DNA of 45,573 bases from Streptomyces beijiangensis (GCF_017315755.1 NZ_JAFLRJ010000149.1:1-45573), one strand, 5' to 3'. Shown: positions 1-11,628, counted from the first letter of the stretch. A program made the numbers and translations. Notes: generated by a model from the sequence alone, not told the origin.

Positions 1-1
1 G

Positions 2-445
2 CGCGGCCGACGCCACCACGACGTACTCGGGCCGCGCCCGGGTCGCGCCGACGATCACCGCGTCCCCGCCGCCCGCCCCGCCGCCCGCCGAGCCGACGGC
101 CGCCGCGGTGTCCAGGAGGACGGAGAGCGCGTCCGCGTCCAGCACCACGTCGTCGTTGAGCCAGAGCTGGTGGTCGAAGTGCGGGGCGCCCGACATCCGG
201 CTGTTGCGGCTGGCCAGGCGCATGCCGTGACCCCAGTAGACGTCCGGGCCGACCTCCATCACCTCGACGCCGGGGTGCGCCGCGCGGACCGCTCCCGCCG
301 TGCCGTCGCTGCTGCCCGCGTCCACGAGGTGGGTGCGGACCACCGCGGAGACGGAGTGCTGTCCGGCGAGGGCGGTGAGCGCGGAGAGGGTCTTCTCGCG
401 CCGGTTGTGGCTGGTCATCAGTACCGCGATCTGGGGTGGCTCCAC
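2..445 (-). CDS. Family 2 glycosyltransferase, 3' end beyond the left edge
   Basis: The reading frame starts at a GTG (443-445) with a good AGGAG ribosome-binding site a few bases upstream and stays open to the window edge, so only about the first 148 residues are seen. The protein begins VEPPQIAVLMTSHNRREKT, the usual first strand and SHNR motif of GT-A fold enzymes. It continues with a D-A-G-S-S-D-G-T nucleotide-binding loop near residue 40 and an L-N-D-D-V metal-binding (DXD-like) motif near residue 94. It most likely transfers a sugar onto a lipid-linked or surface polysaccharide at the cytoplasmic membrane. It is divergent from the Wzz/BY-kinase gene, and the 95 bp between them should hold both promoters. 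Donor and acceptor cannot be told from sequence. Confidence 0.85.
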   Translation of the reverse strand, partial: MEPPQIAVLMTSHNRREKTLSALTALAGQHSVSAVVRTHLVDAGSSDGTAGAVRAAHPGVEVMEVGPDVYWGHGMRLASRNSRMSGAPHFDHQLWLNDDVVLDADALSVLLDTAAAVGSAGGGAGGGDAVIVGATRARPEYVVVASAA

Positions 446-540
446 GGGGACTCCTCGCCTTGAGCACCCCATCATTGCCGGACAAATGACTCATAAGTGT
501 CTAGCCTGGCCGGGCGCGCTCCCCCGAACGACCCGATGAG

Positions 541-1977
541 GTGCACAGCTTGGAACTCCGGAGCATTCTGCGAGCACTGGCCCGCAGCTGGCCCGCCGTC
601 GTGGCCTGTGTCCTGCTCGGCGCCGCCGCCGGCTGGGCCGCCACCGCCATGACCACGCCCGTCTTCCAGGCGCAGGTCCAGCTCTTCGTCTCCGCCCGGT
701 CGACCGGAGGAGGTGAATCGGGCAACGACACCGCCCAGCTCCAGCAGGGCAGCAGCTTCTCGCTGGCACGCGTCCAGTCGTACGCCGCCATCGTGACGAG
801 CCGTCAGGTCACCGCCCCCGTCGTGAACACGCTCCACCTGGACGCCACTCCGGAGGAGCTGGCGGGCCGTATCACCGCCGAAGCGCCGCTCGGCACCGTC
901 CTCATCGACATCACCGTCAGCGACACCGACGCCCGCAGGGCCGCCGAGACCGCCGACGCCGTGGCCGTCCGTTTCGGCGACGTGGTGGAGCGGCTGGAGA
1001 CCCCGGACGGCTCGGACAAGTCCGCCGTCAAGCTGGGCGTCACCCAGACCGCCGCCGTCCCCACCGCCCCCGTCAGCCCGCGGCCCGGCCTCAACCTCGC
1101 CGCAGGGCTCCTCGTCGGGCTGCTGCTCGGCACCGGGCTCGCGCTGCTCAGGGAGATCCTGGACACGACCTTCAAGTCGGCCAACGCACTGGCCGAGTTC
1201 ACCGGGCTCCCGCTGCTCGGATCGATCCCGTACGAGAAGCCGGACGACGGCCGGCCGCTCACCTCAGGCACGGTCGGGCACTCGGCGCGCGCCGAGGCCT
1301 TCCGTCATCTGCGCACCAATCTGCAGTTCGCGCAGATCGACGACCGGCCGCGGGTCGTCGTCGTCACCAGCTCGCTGCCGGGCGAGGGCAAGACCAGCAC
1401 CGCCGCGGGCCTCGCGCTCTCCCTCGCCGAGACCGGCACCTCCGTCTGTCTGGTCGACGCAGACCTGCGGCGGCCGTGCGTGGCCCGCTCCTTCGGGCTC
1501 GTCCAGGACGCGGGGCTGACCAGCGTGCTCATCGGCCAGGCGCGCACCGACGAGGTGATGCAGCAGGCCGCGGGCCGCCTCGCCGTCCTCACCAGCGGAC
1601 CGATGCCGCCCAACCCCACCGAGCTGCTCGCCTCCGAGCGGATGGGCGAGATCCTGCGCGAACTCGCCGACCGCTACGAGCTCGTGATCGTCGACAGCGC
1701 TCCGCTCCTGCCGGTCGCCGACACGGTGGGGCTCGCGCCGCTCGCCCAGGGCACGATCCTGGTCGTACGGGCAGGAAAGACGCCCCGCGACCGCGTCGTC
1801 GCCGCCGCCGAAGCCCTGCGTACGGTGGGCGGCCGCACCCTCGGAACGGTCTACTCCATGGCGCCGCTCACCAAGCGCGCCGGCTACGGATACGGCTACG
1901 GCGACCCGTCGGCCGGACAGCAGCTCGCCGCCCCGCCGCGCCCGCGCGCGGGCGCCGTGAAGGAGGAGGCCCGATGA
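541..1977 (+). CDS. Polysaccharide co-polymerase / BY-type tyrosine autokinase (Wzz-Wzc fusion)
   Basis: 478 residues from a GTG start with a weak ribosome-binding site. A first membrane segment (about 18-36) is followed by an extracytoplasmic Wzz domain with a Gln/Ser-rich loop, a second membrane segment (about 184-204), and a cytoplasmic P-loop kinase. The kinase shows Walker A (G-E-G-K-T, from residue 281), Walker A' (V-D-A-D-L-R-R-P, near 305) and Walker B (V-I-V-D-S-A-P, near 382). A short tyrosine cluster, GYGYGYG (near 448), is the expected autophosphorylation site. Such proteins set exopolysaccharide chain length through phosphorylation cycles. The stop overlaps the next start (ATGA), and a candidate phosphatase lies two genes downstream, so the run encodes both kinase and opposing phosphatase. 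Call is firm; the polymer is unknown. Confidence 0.9.
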   Translation: MHSLELRSILRALARSWPAVVACVLLGAAAGWAATAMTTPVFQAQVQLFVSARSTGGGESGNDTAQLQQGSSFSLARVQSYAAIVTSRQVTAPVVNTLHLDATPEELAGRITAEAPLGTVLIDITVSDTDARRAAETADAVAVRFGDVVERLETPDGSDKSAVKLGVTQTAAVPTAPVSPRPGLNLAAGLLVGLLLGTGLALLREILDTTFKSANALAEFTGLPLLGSIPYEKPDDGRPLTSGTVGHSARAEAFRHLRTNLQFAQIDDRPRVVVVTSSLPGEGKTSTAAGLALSLAETGTSVCLVDADLRRPCVARSFGLVQDAGLTSVLIGQARTDEVMQQAAGRLAVLTSGPMPPNPTELLASERMGEILRELADRYELVIVDSAPLLPVADTVGLAPLAQGTILVVRAGKTPRDRVVAAAEALRTVGGRTLGTVYSMAPLTKRAGYGYGYGDPSAGQQLAAPPRPRAGAVKEEAR

Positions 1978-2933
1978 GCGGTGCGACGGGGCGACTGGAC
2001 CGGACCGCCCGCGTCCATGTCGCCGGTCACCGCGGCCTGGTCGGCTCGGCCGTCGTACGGGAGCTGCGCCGCGAGGGCTTCGGCGACCTGCTCCTGCGCA
2101 CCTCGGGTGAGCTCGACCTGCGCGACCGCGAGGCCGTGCGCGCCCTGTACGCCGCCGAGCGCCCCGCCGTCGTCATCCTGGCCGCCGCCCGCGTCGGCGG
2201 CATCGCGGCCAATGCCGCGCGCCCTGTCGACTTCCTCTCCGACAACCTCCGCATCCAGCTGAACGTCCTGGACGCGGCCCGCGAGTACGGCGTCGGGCGG
2301 CTCCTCCTCCTCGGCTCCAGCTGCATCTACCCCAAGCACGCCCCCCAGCCGATCCCCGAATCGGCCCTGCTCACGGGCCCCCTGGAGCCCACCAACGACG
2401 CGTACGCCATCGCCAAGATCGCCGGCATCGTGCACATCCAGGCGGTGCGCCGCCAGTACGGCCTCCCGTACATCTCCGCCATGCCCACCAACCTCTACGG
2501 CCCGCACGACAACACCGACCCGCGCACCTCGCACGTCCTGCCCGCGATACTCCGGCGCACCCATGAGGCGCAGCTGCGCTCCGCCCCGTCGATCACCCAC
2601 TGGGGCAGCGGCACCCCGCGCCGGGAGTTCCTGCACGCGGACGACCTGGCGCGGGCCTGCCTCTTCCTCCTGGAGCGGTACGACGGGGACGACCCGGTCA
2701 ACGTCGGCACCGGCGAGGACCTGGCGCTGAGCGAACTCGCGGAGCTGGTCGCCGGGGTCGTCGGCTACCGCGGGACCATCACCTGGGACACCACCAAGCC
2801 GGACGGCACCCCGCGCAAGCTGCTCGATGTGACCCGCATCAGCGCCCTCGGCTGGAAGCCCGAGACCAGTCTGCGCGACGGCATCGAGGAGACATACGCA
2901 TGGCTGAAGACCGTGACGACGCCCGTGGGCTGA
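1974..2933 (+). CDS. fcl: GDP-L-fucose synthase (NAD-dependent epimerase/dehydratase)
   Basis: 319 residues. The ATG overlaps the kinase stop by four bases and has a strong AAGGAGGAGG site upstream; the frame is open further upstream but that part overlaps the kinase. The short-chain dehydrogenase fold is clear: G-H-R-G-L-V-G cofactor loop at residues 18-24, an L-G-S-S-C-I-Y-P-K motif, and the catalytic Y-A-I-A-K. The M-P-T-N-L-Y-G-P-H-D-N and R-R-E-F-L-H-A-D-D-L-A stretches are typical of GDP-4-keto-6-deoxymannose 3,5-epimerase-reductases. It would make GDP-L-fucose for the glycosyltransferases of this locus. The partner GDP-mannose 4,6-dehydratase is not in the window and may lie to the left. 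Confidence 0.9.
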   Translation: MSGATGRLDRTARVHVAGHRGLVGSAVVRELRREGFGDLLLRTSGELDLRDREAVRALYAAERPAVVILAAARVGGIAANAARPVDFLSDNLRIQLNVLDAAREYGVGRLLLLGSSCIYPKHAPQPIPESALLTGPLEPTNDAYAIAKIAGIVHIQAVRRQYGLPYISAMPTNLYGPHDNTDPRTSHVLPAILRRTHEAQLRSAPSITHWGSGTPRREFLHADDLARACLFLLERYDGDDPVNVGTGEDLALSELAELVAGVVGYRGTITWDTTKPDGTPRKLLDVTRISALGWKPETSLRDGIEETYAWLKTVTTPVG

Positions 2934-3418
2934 CGGTTCTCTTCGTCTGTACGGGCAATATGCACCGCTCCGTCCTCGCGGAGCGCCTGCTCGCCCCACG
3001 GCTCCCCGGCGCCCGGGTGAGCAGTGCGGGCACCGAGGCGGGGGAGGTGGTGGGAATGGACCCCGCCACCCGTTCTGTTCTCCGTCAACTGGGCGGGGAC
3101 GACCGGGAGTTCGTGTCGCGGCGGCTGACCGCCGCGCTGGTGGCCGGGTCGGACCTCGTACTCGGGATGGAGCGGGAGCACCGGGAGGCGGCGGTGCGCC
3201 TCTCGCCCGTGTCGATGCGCCGGTGCTTCACGTTGAAGGAGTATCTGCGGCTGGACGGCGACGCGGGGCGCCGGGGCACGGTGGCCCCCGTACCGGCCGC
3301 GGCGGACGGGGTCGCGGATCCGTGGGGGCAGCCGTATGACGTGCTGCACGCCTGCGCGGAAGAGGTCGACGGGCTGACGGCGAACATCGCCGCCCTCCTG
3401 ACCAGGGGAAACGCCTAG
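2900..3418 (+). CDS. Low-molecular-weight protein tyrosine phosphatase
   Basis: 172 residues, starting inside the end of the fucose synthase gene (34 bp overlap) behind a GAGGAG site. The active-site loop V-C-T-G-N-M-H-R-S near residues 17-25 fits the CX5R(S/T) signature. A late V-A-D-P-W-G motif supplies the general-acid aspartate. The length is typical of the family. Known relatives dephosphorylate BY-kinases such as the one encoded two genes upstream, and co-transcription with it supports that role. Arsenate reductases share the fold but usually carry extra cysteines that I do not see. It ends the exopolysaccharide run before the dnaK promoter region. Confidence 0.88.
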   Translation: MAEDRDDARGLTVLFVCTGNMHRSVLAERLLAPRLPGARVSSAGTEAGEVVGMDPATRSVLRQLGGDDREFVSRRLTAALVAGSDLVLGMEREHREAAVRLSPVSMRRCFTLKEYLRLDGDAGRRGTVAPVPAAADGVADPWGQPYDVLHACAEEVDGLTANIAALLTRGNA

Positions 3419-3441
3419 TTGCGCGTAAGGGATGAATAAGA

Positions 3442-3462
3442 GTTGAGTGGGGTCGACTCAGC
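3442..3462. promoter_or_regulatory. Second, imperfect HspR (HAIR-like) operator upstream of dnaK
   Basis: GTTGAGT, seven bases, ACTCAGC: 11 of 14 positions of the HAIR consensus CTTGAGT-N7-ACTCAAG. It lies about 50 bp upstream of the perfect copy. Multiple HspR sites before dnaK are known in Streptomyces, which supports the reading; affinity is a guess. Confidence 0.55.
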
Positions 3463-3466
3463 TCTG

Positions 3467-6064
<2,598 letters not shown>

Positions 6065-6100
6065 AAACACAGCAGTTGACCGGAAGGAGGGACGTCGGGG

Positions 6101-7291
6101 ATGAGCACCAAGGACTTCGTCGAGAAGGACTACTACAAGGTTCTCGGCGTCCCGAAGGACGCCACCGAGGCCGAGATCAAGAAGGCGTACCGGAAGCTCG
6201 CCCGCGAGTTCCACCCGGACGCCAACAAGGGCAACGCCGAGGCGGAAGAGCGCTTCAAGGAGATCTCCGAGGCGAATGACATCCTCGGGGACCCCAAGAA
6301 GCGCAAGGAGTACGACGAAGCGCGTGCTCTCTTCGGCAACGGCGGGTTCCGGCCCGGACCCGGCGCAGGCGGCGGGAACTTCAACTTCGACCTGGGAGAC
6401 CTCTTCGGAGGCGCCCAGGGCGGGGGGCAGGGCCAGGGCGCCGGCGGCTTCGGCGGCGGCCTCGGGGACGTCTTCGGAGGCCTCTTCAACCGGGGCGCAG
6501 CAGGCGGTACGGGCACGAGGGTGCAGCCGCGCCGCGGCCAGGACATCGAGTCCGAGGTGACGCTCAGCTTCACCGAGGCGGTGGACGGGGCGACCGTTCC
6601 CCTCCGTATGTCCTCGCAGGCACCGTGCAAGGCGTGCTCCGGCACCGGCGACAAGAACGGCACACCCCGCGTGTGCCCGACCTGCGTCGGCACGGGCCAG
6701 GTCTCGCGCGGCAGCGGTGGCGGGTTCTCCCTCACCGACCCGTGCGTCGACTGCAAGGGCCGCGGCCTCATCGCCGAGAACCCCTGCGAGGTCTGCAAGG
6801 GCTCGGGGCGCGCCAAGTCGTCGCGGACCATGCAGGTCCGTATCCCGGCCGGCGTGACCGACAGCCAGCGGATCCGGCTGCGCGGCAAGGGCACTCCCGG
6901 AGAGCGGGGCGGCCCGGCGGGCGACCTGTACGTGGTCGTGCACGTCGACGCCCACCCGGTCTTCGGCCGCAAGGGCGACAATCTCACCGTCACGGTGCCG
7001 GTCACCTTCACGGAGGCGGCACTCGGCGGCGAGGTCAAGGTTCCGACGCTGGGCGGCCCGGCGGTCACGCTGAAGCTCCCGGCAGGCACCCCCAACGGGC
7101 GCACGATGCGCGCCCGCGGCAAGGGCGCCGTGCGCAAGGACGGCACCCGCGGGGACCTGCTGGTCACCGTCGAGGTGTCCGTACCGACCGAACTGGACGA
7201 CAAGGCGCGCGAGGCGCTGGAGTCGTACCGCGAGGCGACCGCGGAGCAGGATCCGCGGGCGGAGCTGTTCGAGGCCGCGAAGGGAGCATGA
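6101..7291 (+). CDS. dnaJ: Hsp40 co-chaperone DnaJ
   Basis: 396 residues; ATG behind GGAAGGAGG, 36 bp after grpE. The J domain has HPD at residues 38-40, a long Gly/Phe-rich linker follows (about 80-140), and four zinc-finger CXXCXGXG repeats lie near residues 176, 192, 215 and 229 (CKACSGTG, CPTCVGTG, CVDCKGRG, CEVCKGSG). The two C-terminal beta domains complete the type I architecture. It delivers substrates to DnaK and stimulates its ATPase. The stop lies one base before the hspR start, placing the repressor under the same transcript. Confidence 0.97.
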   Translation: MSTKDFVEKDYYKVLGVPKDATEAEIKKAYRKLAREFHPDANKGNAEAEERFKEISEANDILGDPKKRKEYDEARALFGNGGFRPGPGAGGGNFNFDLGDLFGGAQGGGQGQGAGGFGGGLGDVFGGLFNRGAAGGTGTRVQPRRGQDIESEVTLSFTEAVDGATVPLRMSSQAPCKACSGTGDKNGTPRVCPTCVGTGQVSRGSGGGFSLTDPCVDCKGRGLIAENPCEVCKGSGRAKSSRTMQVRIPAGVTDSQRIRLRGKGTPGERGGPAGDLYVVVHVDAHPVFGRKGDNLTVTVPVTFTEAALGGEVKVPTLGGPAVTLKLPAGTPNGRTMRARGKGAVRKDGTRGDLLVTVEVSVPTELDDKAREALESYREATAEQDPRAELFEAAKGA

Positions 7292-7292
7292 G

Positions 7293-7748
7293 ATGGACGG
7301 CCGACGACGTACCAACCCTTATGAACTGACCGACGAGTCACCGGTGTACGTCATCTCGGTCGCCGCTCAGCTCTCGGGTCTGCACCCGCAGACCCTCCGC
7401 CAGTACGACCGCCTGGGCCTGGTCTCTCCCGACCGCACGGCCGGGCGGGGTCGGCGCTACTCGGCCCGCGACATCGAACTGCTGCGTACGGTGCAGCAGT
7501 TGTCGCAGGACGAGGGCATCAACCTGGCCGGCATCAAGCGCATCATCGAGCTGGAGCACCAGGTCGCCGCCCTGCAGTCCCGTGTCGCCGAGCTTTCCTC
7601 GGCGGTCGACGGTGCGGCGGCGGCGATGCAGCAGCGCGAGGCGCAGGTGCACGCTTCCTACCGGCGCGATCTGGTGCCGTACCAGGATGTGCAGCAGGCG
7701 AGCGCGCTGGTGGTGTGGCGGCCGAAGCCGAAACGGTTGCCGGAGTAA
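7293..7748 (+). CDS. hspR: Heat-shock repressor HspR (MerR family)
   Basis: 151 residues, ATG one base after the dnaJ stop with AAGGGAG upstream. The N-terminal half is a MerR-type winged helix: V-Y-V-I-S-V-A-A-Q-L, then H-P-Q-T-L-R-Q-Y-D-R-L-G-L-V, then G-R-G-R-R-Y-S. A coiled-coil dimerisation helix follows (about 85-125). The short hydrophobic end is typical of HspR, which uses its tail to sense free DnaK. It represses the dnaK operon and clpB through HAIR sites; a perfect site lies before dnaK and a near-perfect one before clpB in this same window. Confidence 0.97.
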   Translation: MDGRRRTNPYELTDESPVYVISVAAQLSGLHPQTLRQYDRLGLVSPDRTAGRGRRYSARDIELLRTVQQLSQDEGINLAGIKRIIELEHQVAALQSRVAELSSAVDGAAAAMQQREAQVHASYRRDLVPYQDVQQASALVVWRPKPKRLPE

Positions 7749-7768
7749 GGCAGTTGGGCATGACATGG

Positions 7769-7814
7769 CATGGCTGAGGGCCGTCACCCGGGTGGGTGGC
7801 GGCCCTCAGCCATG
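7769..7814. terminator. Bidirectional hairpin terminator between hspR and the PA14/FN3 gene
   Basis: A 21-bp inverted repeat (7769-7789 / 7794-7814, one G-U pair) with a 4-base loop. It lies between two converging genes. No long T-run follows, which is usual for Streptomyces terminators. Confidence 0.85.
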
Positions 7815-7830
7815 TCTGCCGGACACCAGG

Positions 7831-10203
7831 TCAGAGCCAGGAGTCCCAGATGCCGTAGGCCTGCTGCCTGACGACCTTCTCGCTGCCCGCCGAGTCGGTG
7901 TACACGGCCCGGTAGTAGTACAGCCCGAGCCGGTTTCCGTTCACCGTCGCGTCCATATGGGAGGCCGGGGCGTCGACCTTGCCCGTGGCGAACACGGTCC
8001 AGGCGCCGGCGGCCGCGTCCCACCGCTCCCAGCGGTAGTCGGTGTAGTCACCGCAGGGGATGTCGTCGAAGGCGACCCCGCAGCGGACATGGAGATCCGG
8101 GTACTGGTCCTCGCGGACCTCCGTGCCGCTCCAGCCCGGCGGCCGGGTGTCGGGCAGCGTGACCGTGATGTCGGAGGTGTGGAATTTCTCCGGCCCGAGG
8201 TACTCGAGCTGGGCGTCGGTCGCGGCGATCCGGTAGACGTGCTCCTGCCCGTCGGGGACCGTCGGGCAGAGGATTTCGGTCGGGGCCAGTGACTGCCCCT
8301 GCCAGCAGTTCTTCGTCCAGACGGTTCCGCCGGTGTCCGGGTCGGTCGTGCCCTGCCACACGTAGTAACCCTGAACGTCGTCGTCGGCGGGCGGCGTCCA
8401 GGTCAGACGGACGCCGAGGGGGATCTGCTCGGCGGTCAGGTTCTCGACCGGGGCCGGGCGCACGGTGTCCAGAGTGGTGACCGCGGACGCCTCACTGGGC
8501 TGCGAGGCGTGTCCGTACGCGTCGAGTGTCACGATCCGGTAGGTGTACGCCGTCTCCGACTCGCCCGAGCGGTCGGTGCAGTCTCCGTCGGCGACCCGGC
8601 TACCGGCGGCGAGGGCGGGGTCCACGCCGTCGGCGAAGTGGGTATTGACGATCGGGGTGCACGGATCCATCGTCGTGCTCCCGGTCACCACGTCGGTGCG
8701 CAGGATCCGGAACGAGGGGGGTGCGGTGTCGCTGACCGACCAGGGGTCGGCGGCACGCCACTGCACATTCACGCCCGACCTGAAGGCAGAGGTGACGAGC
8801 CGGTACGGGGGAGCCGGCTCGGGGCGGTCGGCCATCGACAGGGCGATCTCCGCCGGGGCCGAGGCGTTGCCCTTGGCGTCCACGGAGCGCACCGCGTAGC
8901 GGTAGGTGTCGGTGACCGCGAGACGCTGGCGCGGCACGACGTCCGTCAGCGCGGTCGACGAGCCCTTCACGAGCGCGTCGAGATATCCGCCGGTCGCCGG
9001 GTCGTACTGGAGGACCTGGTACGAAGCGGCTCCTGACACGAGGGACCACACCAGGTGAGGCACGCCCGCCCGGTAGTCCACGCGCGCGTCGGCGACGGGC
9101 GCGGGCGGCGTCAGGTCGGAGGTGGTGAAGGTGGTGGCGGCCGAGTACGCGGACCAGTTCCCGGCGGCGTCGCGGGCCCGTCCCCGGTAGGTGACCTCGC
9201 TGCCGTCGGCCCGGTGACCGGTGTCGCAGATAGCGCCCTTGGAGCCGGTATACACGGTGGTCCAGGCGTGGGAGACGGGGTCGAGGCGCTGCATCTCGTA
9301 CCCGGTGATACCAGCCTGGTTCGCGGCCGTGGTGACGAGTTCAGGGGCGGCGTACGGCTGGTCGGCCGGGCAGGAGTCCATCTCGACGAACGGTGCTGCG
9401 GGCGGGGTCTTGTCGATGGTGGTGACCGGCATGTCCGCCGTGCCGGCGGACTCGCGGCCCGCCTTGTCGTAGGCGCGGGCCTCGTAGTAGAAGACCTGGC
9501 CCGTGGGCGGCGGGGTGTCCGCGTACGACGTCGCCGTCGTCTGCGCGACCCTCGTGTACGCCGACGTGCCCTGGAGGCGGCGGTAGACGCGGTAGCCCGC
9601 CAGGTCCATCTCCGGGTTCTTCGCCCAGTTCACCGTCGCCTTGCGGGTGGTGGCGCTGTACGCCGCCTTGATCCCGGCGGGGGTGAGGGGCGCGGTCTTG
9701 TCGACCGTGGCCGAGGTGCGGGGCGCGTACGAGAACGTGACGTTCGCGTTGCCCGTCCATGCCGCGAAGTCGATCCGCAGGGTGTGCCTGCCCTTGGGGA
9801 TCGTGAGGTTGAGCGTCTTCTTCTGGGTCGTCGAGACGTTCTTCCAGACGTCGATCTTGCGGACGCCGTCGACGTACACCCGTATACCGTCCTGTGACTG
9901 CGCGGTGAAGGCGAACGGGCCGCCGGAGCCGAAGTCGCGGGTGACGGTCCAGCGGATGGAGAAGTTGTCCTTCGCGATGCCCGAAAGAGGTGTGCCGGCG
10001 CGGTAGTTCTGGTTGATCGCGTCGTCGCAGTCGGTCTTCCTCGGCTTGCCCGACAGGCCCGTGTTGGCGAAGAAGTCGCGCTTGAAGTAGTTGGGCTTGC
10101 AGGTCAGGGTCGTTGCCGCGGCATCGGCGACAGCGGGCAGCGCGAAGCCTGCGAACGCCGTCACACCGGCCGTCAGCAGGGCGGTGCGGTAACGCCTGGT
10201 CAT
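7831..10203 (-). CDS. Secreted PA14-like and fibronectin type III repeat protein (copy 1)
   Basis: 790 residues from the ATG at 10203, chosen because it opens a Sec signal peptide (MTRRYRTALLTAGV..., ending ...AVADAAA) although no good ribosome-binding site precedes it. The mature N-terminus (about 35-170) resembles a PA14/carbohydrate-binding beta sandwich, with G-S-G-G-P-F-A-F and D-G-I-R-V-Y-V-D-G-V motifs. About six FN3-like repeats follow, most beginning T-(A/P)-P-x-x-P. No catalytic domain is visible, so a cell-surface or matrix binding role is the safest reading. A paralogue at 30249-32228 shares the first 250 or so residues closely. Confidence 0.85.
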   Translation of the reverse strand: MTRRYRTALLTAGVTAFAGFALPAVADAAATTLTCKPNYFKRDFFANTGLSGKPRKTDCDDAINQNYRAGTPLSGIAKDNFSIRWTVTRDFGSGGPFAFTAQSQDGIRVYVDGVRKIDVWKNVSTTQKKTLNLTIPKGRHTLRIDFAAWTGNANVTFSYAPRTSATVDKTAPLTPAGIKAAYSATTRKATVNWAKNPEMDLAGYRVYRRLQGTSAYTRVAQTTATSYADTPPPTGQVFYYEARAYDKAGRESAGTADMPVTTIDKTPPAAPFVEMDSCPADQPYAAPELVTTAANQAGITGYEMQRLDPVSHAWTTVYTGSKGAICDTGHRADGSEVTYRGRARDAAGNWSAYSAATTFTTSDLTPPAPVADARVDYRAGVPHLVWSLVSGAASYQVLQYDPATGGYLDALVKGSSTALTDVVPRQRLAVTDTYRYAVRSVDAKGNASAPAEIALSMADRPEPAPPYRLVTSAFRSGVNVQWRAADPWSVSDTAPPSFRILRTDVVTGSTTMDPCTPIVNTHFADGVDPALAAGSRVADGDCTDRSGESETAYTYRIVTLDAYGHASQPSEASAVTTLDTVRPAPVENLTAEQIPLGVRLTWTPPADDDVQGYYVWQGTTDPDTGGTVWTKNCWQGQSLAPTEILCPTVPDGQEHVYRIAATDAQLEYLGPEKFHTSDITVTLPDTRPPGWSGTEVREDQYPDLHVRCGVAFDDIPCGDYTDYRWERWDAAAGAWTVFATGKVDAPASHMDATVNGNRLGLYYYRAVYTDSAGSEKVVRQQAYGIWDSWL

Positions 10204-10482
10204 GGAGATGAGGGCTGCTCTCGACTGGTCAGGGTGGCACCAGGGTGTGGGGGGAGCGCCGGGATGCATGATTCCACGGGGTGTGACGTGCGGCAATGGC
10301 GTGATCGGAGGGTCACCCGGGGGTCACCCGGGCCTCCGGGCTCCTTTGTGTTCTCACAGAAGAAGCACAGAATGCTGTTGCCATCTCGTTAAGCGGATAC
10401 TCATTGACGCTGGAGTGAAGGGCGCGTTGGCTTTCAGCCACCTGGGTCGCAGTGCTGCACCCTTGTCCGGAAGGCACGTGTT
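10204..10482. other. Divergent intergenic region with paired direct repeats
   Basis: About 280 bp between two divergently transcribed genes, so it should hold both promoters. GGTCACCCGG occurs twice (10311-10320 and 10322-10331), centres 11 bp apart, one helical turn, as often seen for regulator sites. The flanking CGGAGG/CCTCCG could also form a hairpin. No open reading frame here looks like a gene. Confidence 0.5.
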
Positions 10483-11628
10483 GTGAACACCTGTACCACC
10501 CATAACACCCATAAGGCCCGTATGCGCCGCGCGACCATAGCCCTGGCCTCCGCCATGGCGGCCGTCTCGCTGTCCGCGTGCAGTGTCGTCGACAGCATCG
10601 GTGGCGCCGACAGCTCGGCGAGCCCCAAGAAGGGCGACGACATCACGGTGGGCCTGCTCCTTCCGGAGAAGGAGAACTCCCGTTACGAGAAGTTCGACTA
10701 CCCCATCATCAAGAAGCAGGTCGCGGAACTCACCAACCAGAAGGGCAAGGTCACGTACGCCAATGCCGAGGCGGACCCCGGCAAGCAGAACACCCAGCTC
10801 CAGCAGATGATCGACGCCAAGGTCGATGTGATCCTCCTGGACGCGGTCGACTCCAAGGCCATCGCGAGCGGTGTGAAGAAGGCGAAGGACGCGGGCATCC
10901 CCGTCATCGCGTACGACCGGCTGGCCCAGGGGCCGATCGACGCGTACATCTCGTTCGACAACGAGCTGGTCGGCGAGGTGCAGGGCAGGGCCCTCATCGA
11001 GGCGCTGGGCACCCGCGCGGCCAAGAGCAAGGTCGTGATGATGAACGGCTCGGCGTCCGACCCGAACGCGGCCCAGTTCAAGGCGGGCGCCCTCTCCCAG
11101 CTCCAGGGCGTGGTGCAGATCGTCAAGTCGTACGACACCAAGGGCTGGAAGGTGAAGTACGCCAAGGCCAATATGAAGGATGCGATCTCCGCCGTCGGCC
11201 TGGGTGACATCGATGCCGTGTACTCCGCCAACGACGGTCTGGCGGGCGCCGTGATCGACACCCTGAAGACCGCGGGTGTCAGCAAGGTCCCGCCGGTCAC
11301 CGGCCAGGACGCGGAGCTCGACGGGGTCCAGCGGGTGATCTCGGGCGACCAGTACATGAGCGTGTACAAGTCGTACCCGGACGAGGCGTCCGCCGCCGCC
11401 GAGTTGGCCGTCTACAAGGTGCAGGGCCGCGGGATCGAATTCGAGGCCCTCACCGGCGACCTCGTCGACAGCCCCACGAACAAGGGCATCCCCTCGCGGA
11501 TGGTCCCCGTGGTCACCCTCAAGAAGGACAACATCAAGGAGACCGTCGTGCAGGAAGGCATCTACACGGTCAAGCAGATCTGCACGGACAAGTACAAGTC
11601 GGACTGCGCCGCCATCGGTCTGAAGTAG
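10483..11628 (+). CDS. Sugar ABC transporter substrate-binding lipoprotein (xylose/ribose type)
   Basis: 381 residues from the GTG at 10483 (GGAAGG eight bases upstream); an in-frame ATG at 10522 is the alternative. The lipoprotein signal has the lipobox L-S-A-C with the cysteine near residue 33. The mature part is a periplasmic-binding-protein fold of the XylF/RbsB kind: D-V-I-L-L-D-A-V-D-S near residue 115, I-P-V-I-A-Y-D-R-L near 140, and V-Y-S-A-N-D-G-L-A-G-A-V-I near 245. No permease or ATPase gene lies beside it, so it must work with a transporter encoded elsewhere or act as a sensor. From memory, S. coelicolor also has a solute-binding lipoprotein next to hspR. Confidence 0.9.
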   Translation: MNTCTTHNTHKARMRRATIALASAMAAVSLSACSVVDSIGGADSSASPKKGDDITVGLLLPEKENSRYEKFDYPIIKKQVAELTNQKGKVTYANAEADPGKQNTQLQQMIDAKVDVILLDAVDSKAIASGVKKAKDAGIPVIAYDRLAQGPIDAYISFDNELVGEVQGRALIEALGTRAAKSKVVMMNGSASDPNAAQFKAGALSQLQGVVQIVKSYDTKGWKVKYAKANMKDAISAVGLGDIDAVYSANDGLAGAVIDTLKTAGVSKVPPVTGQDAELDGVQRVISGDQYMSVYKSYPDEASAAAELAVYKVQGRGIEFEALTGDLVDSPTNKGIPSRMVPVVTLKKDNIKETVVQEGIYTVKQICTDKYKSDCAAIGLK

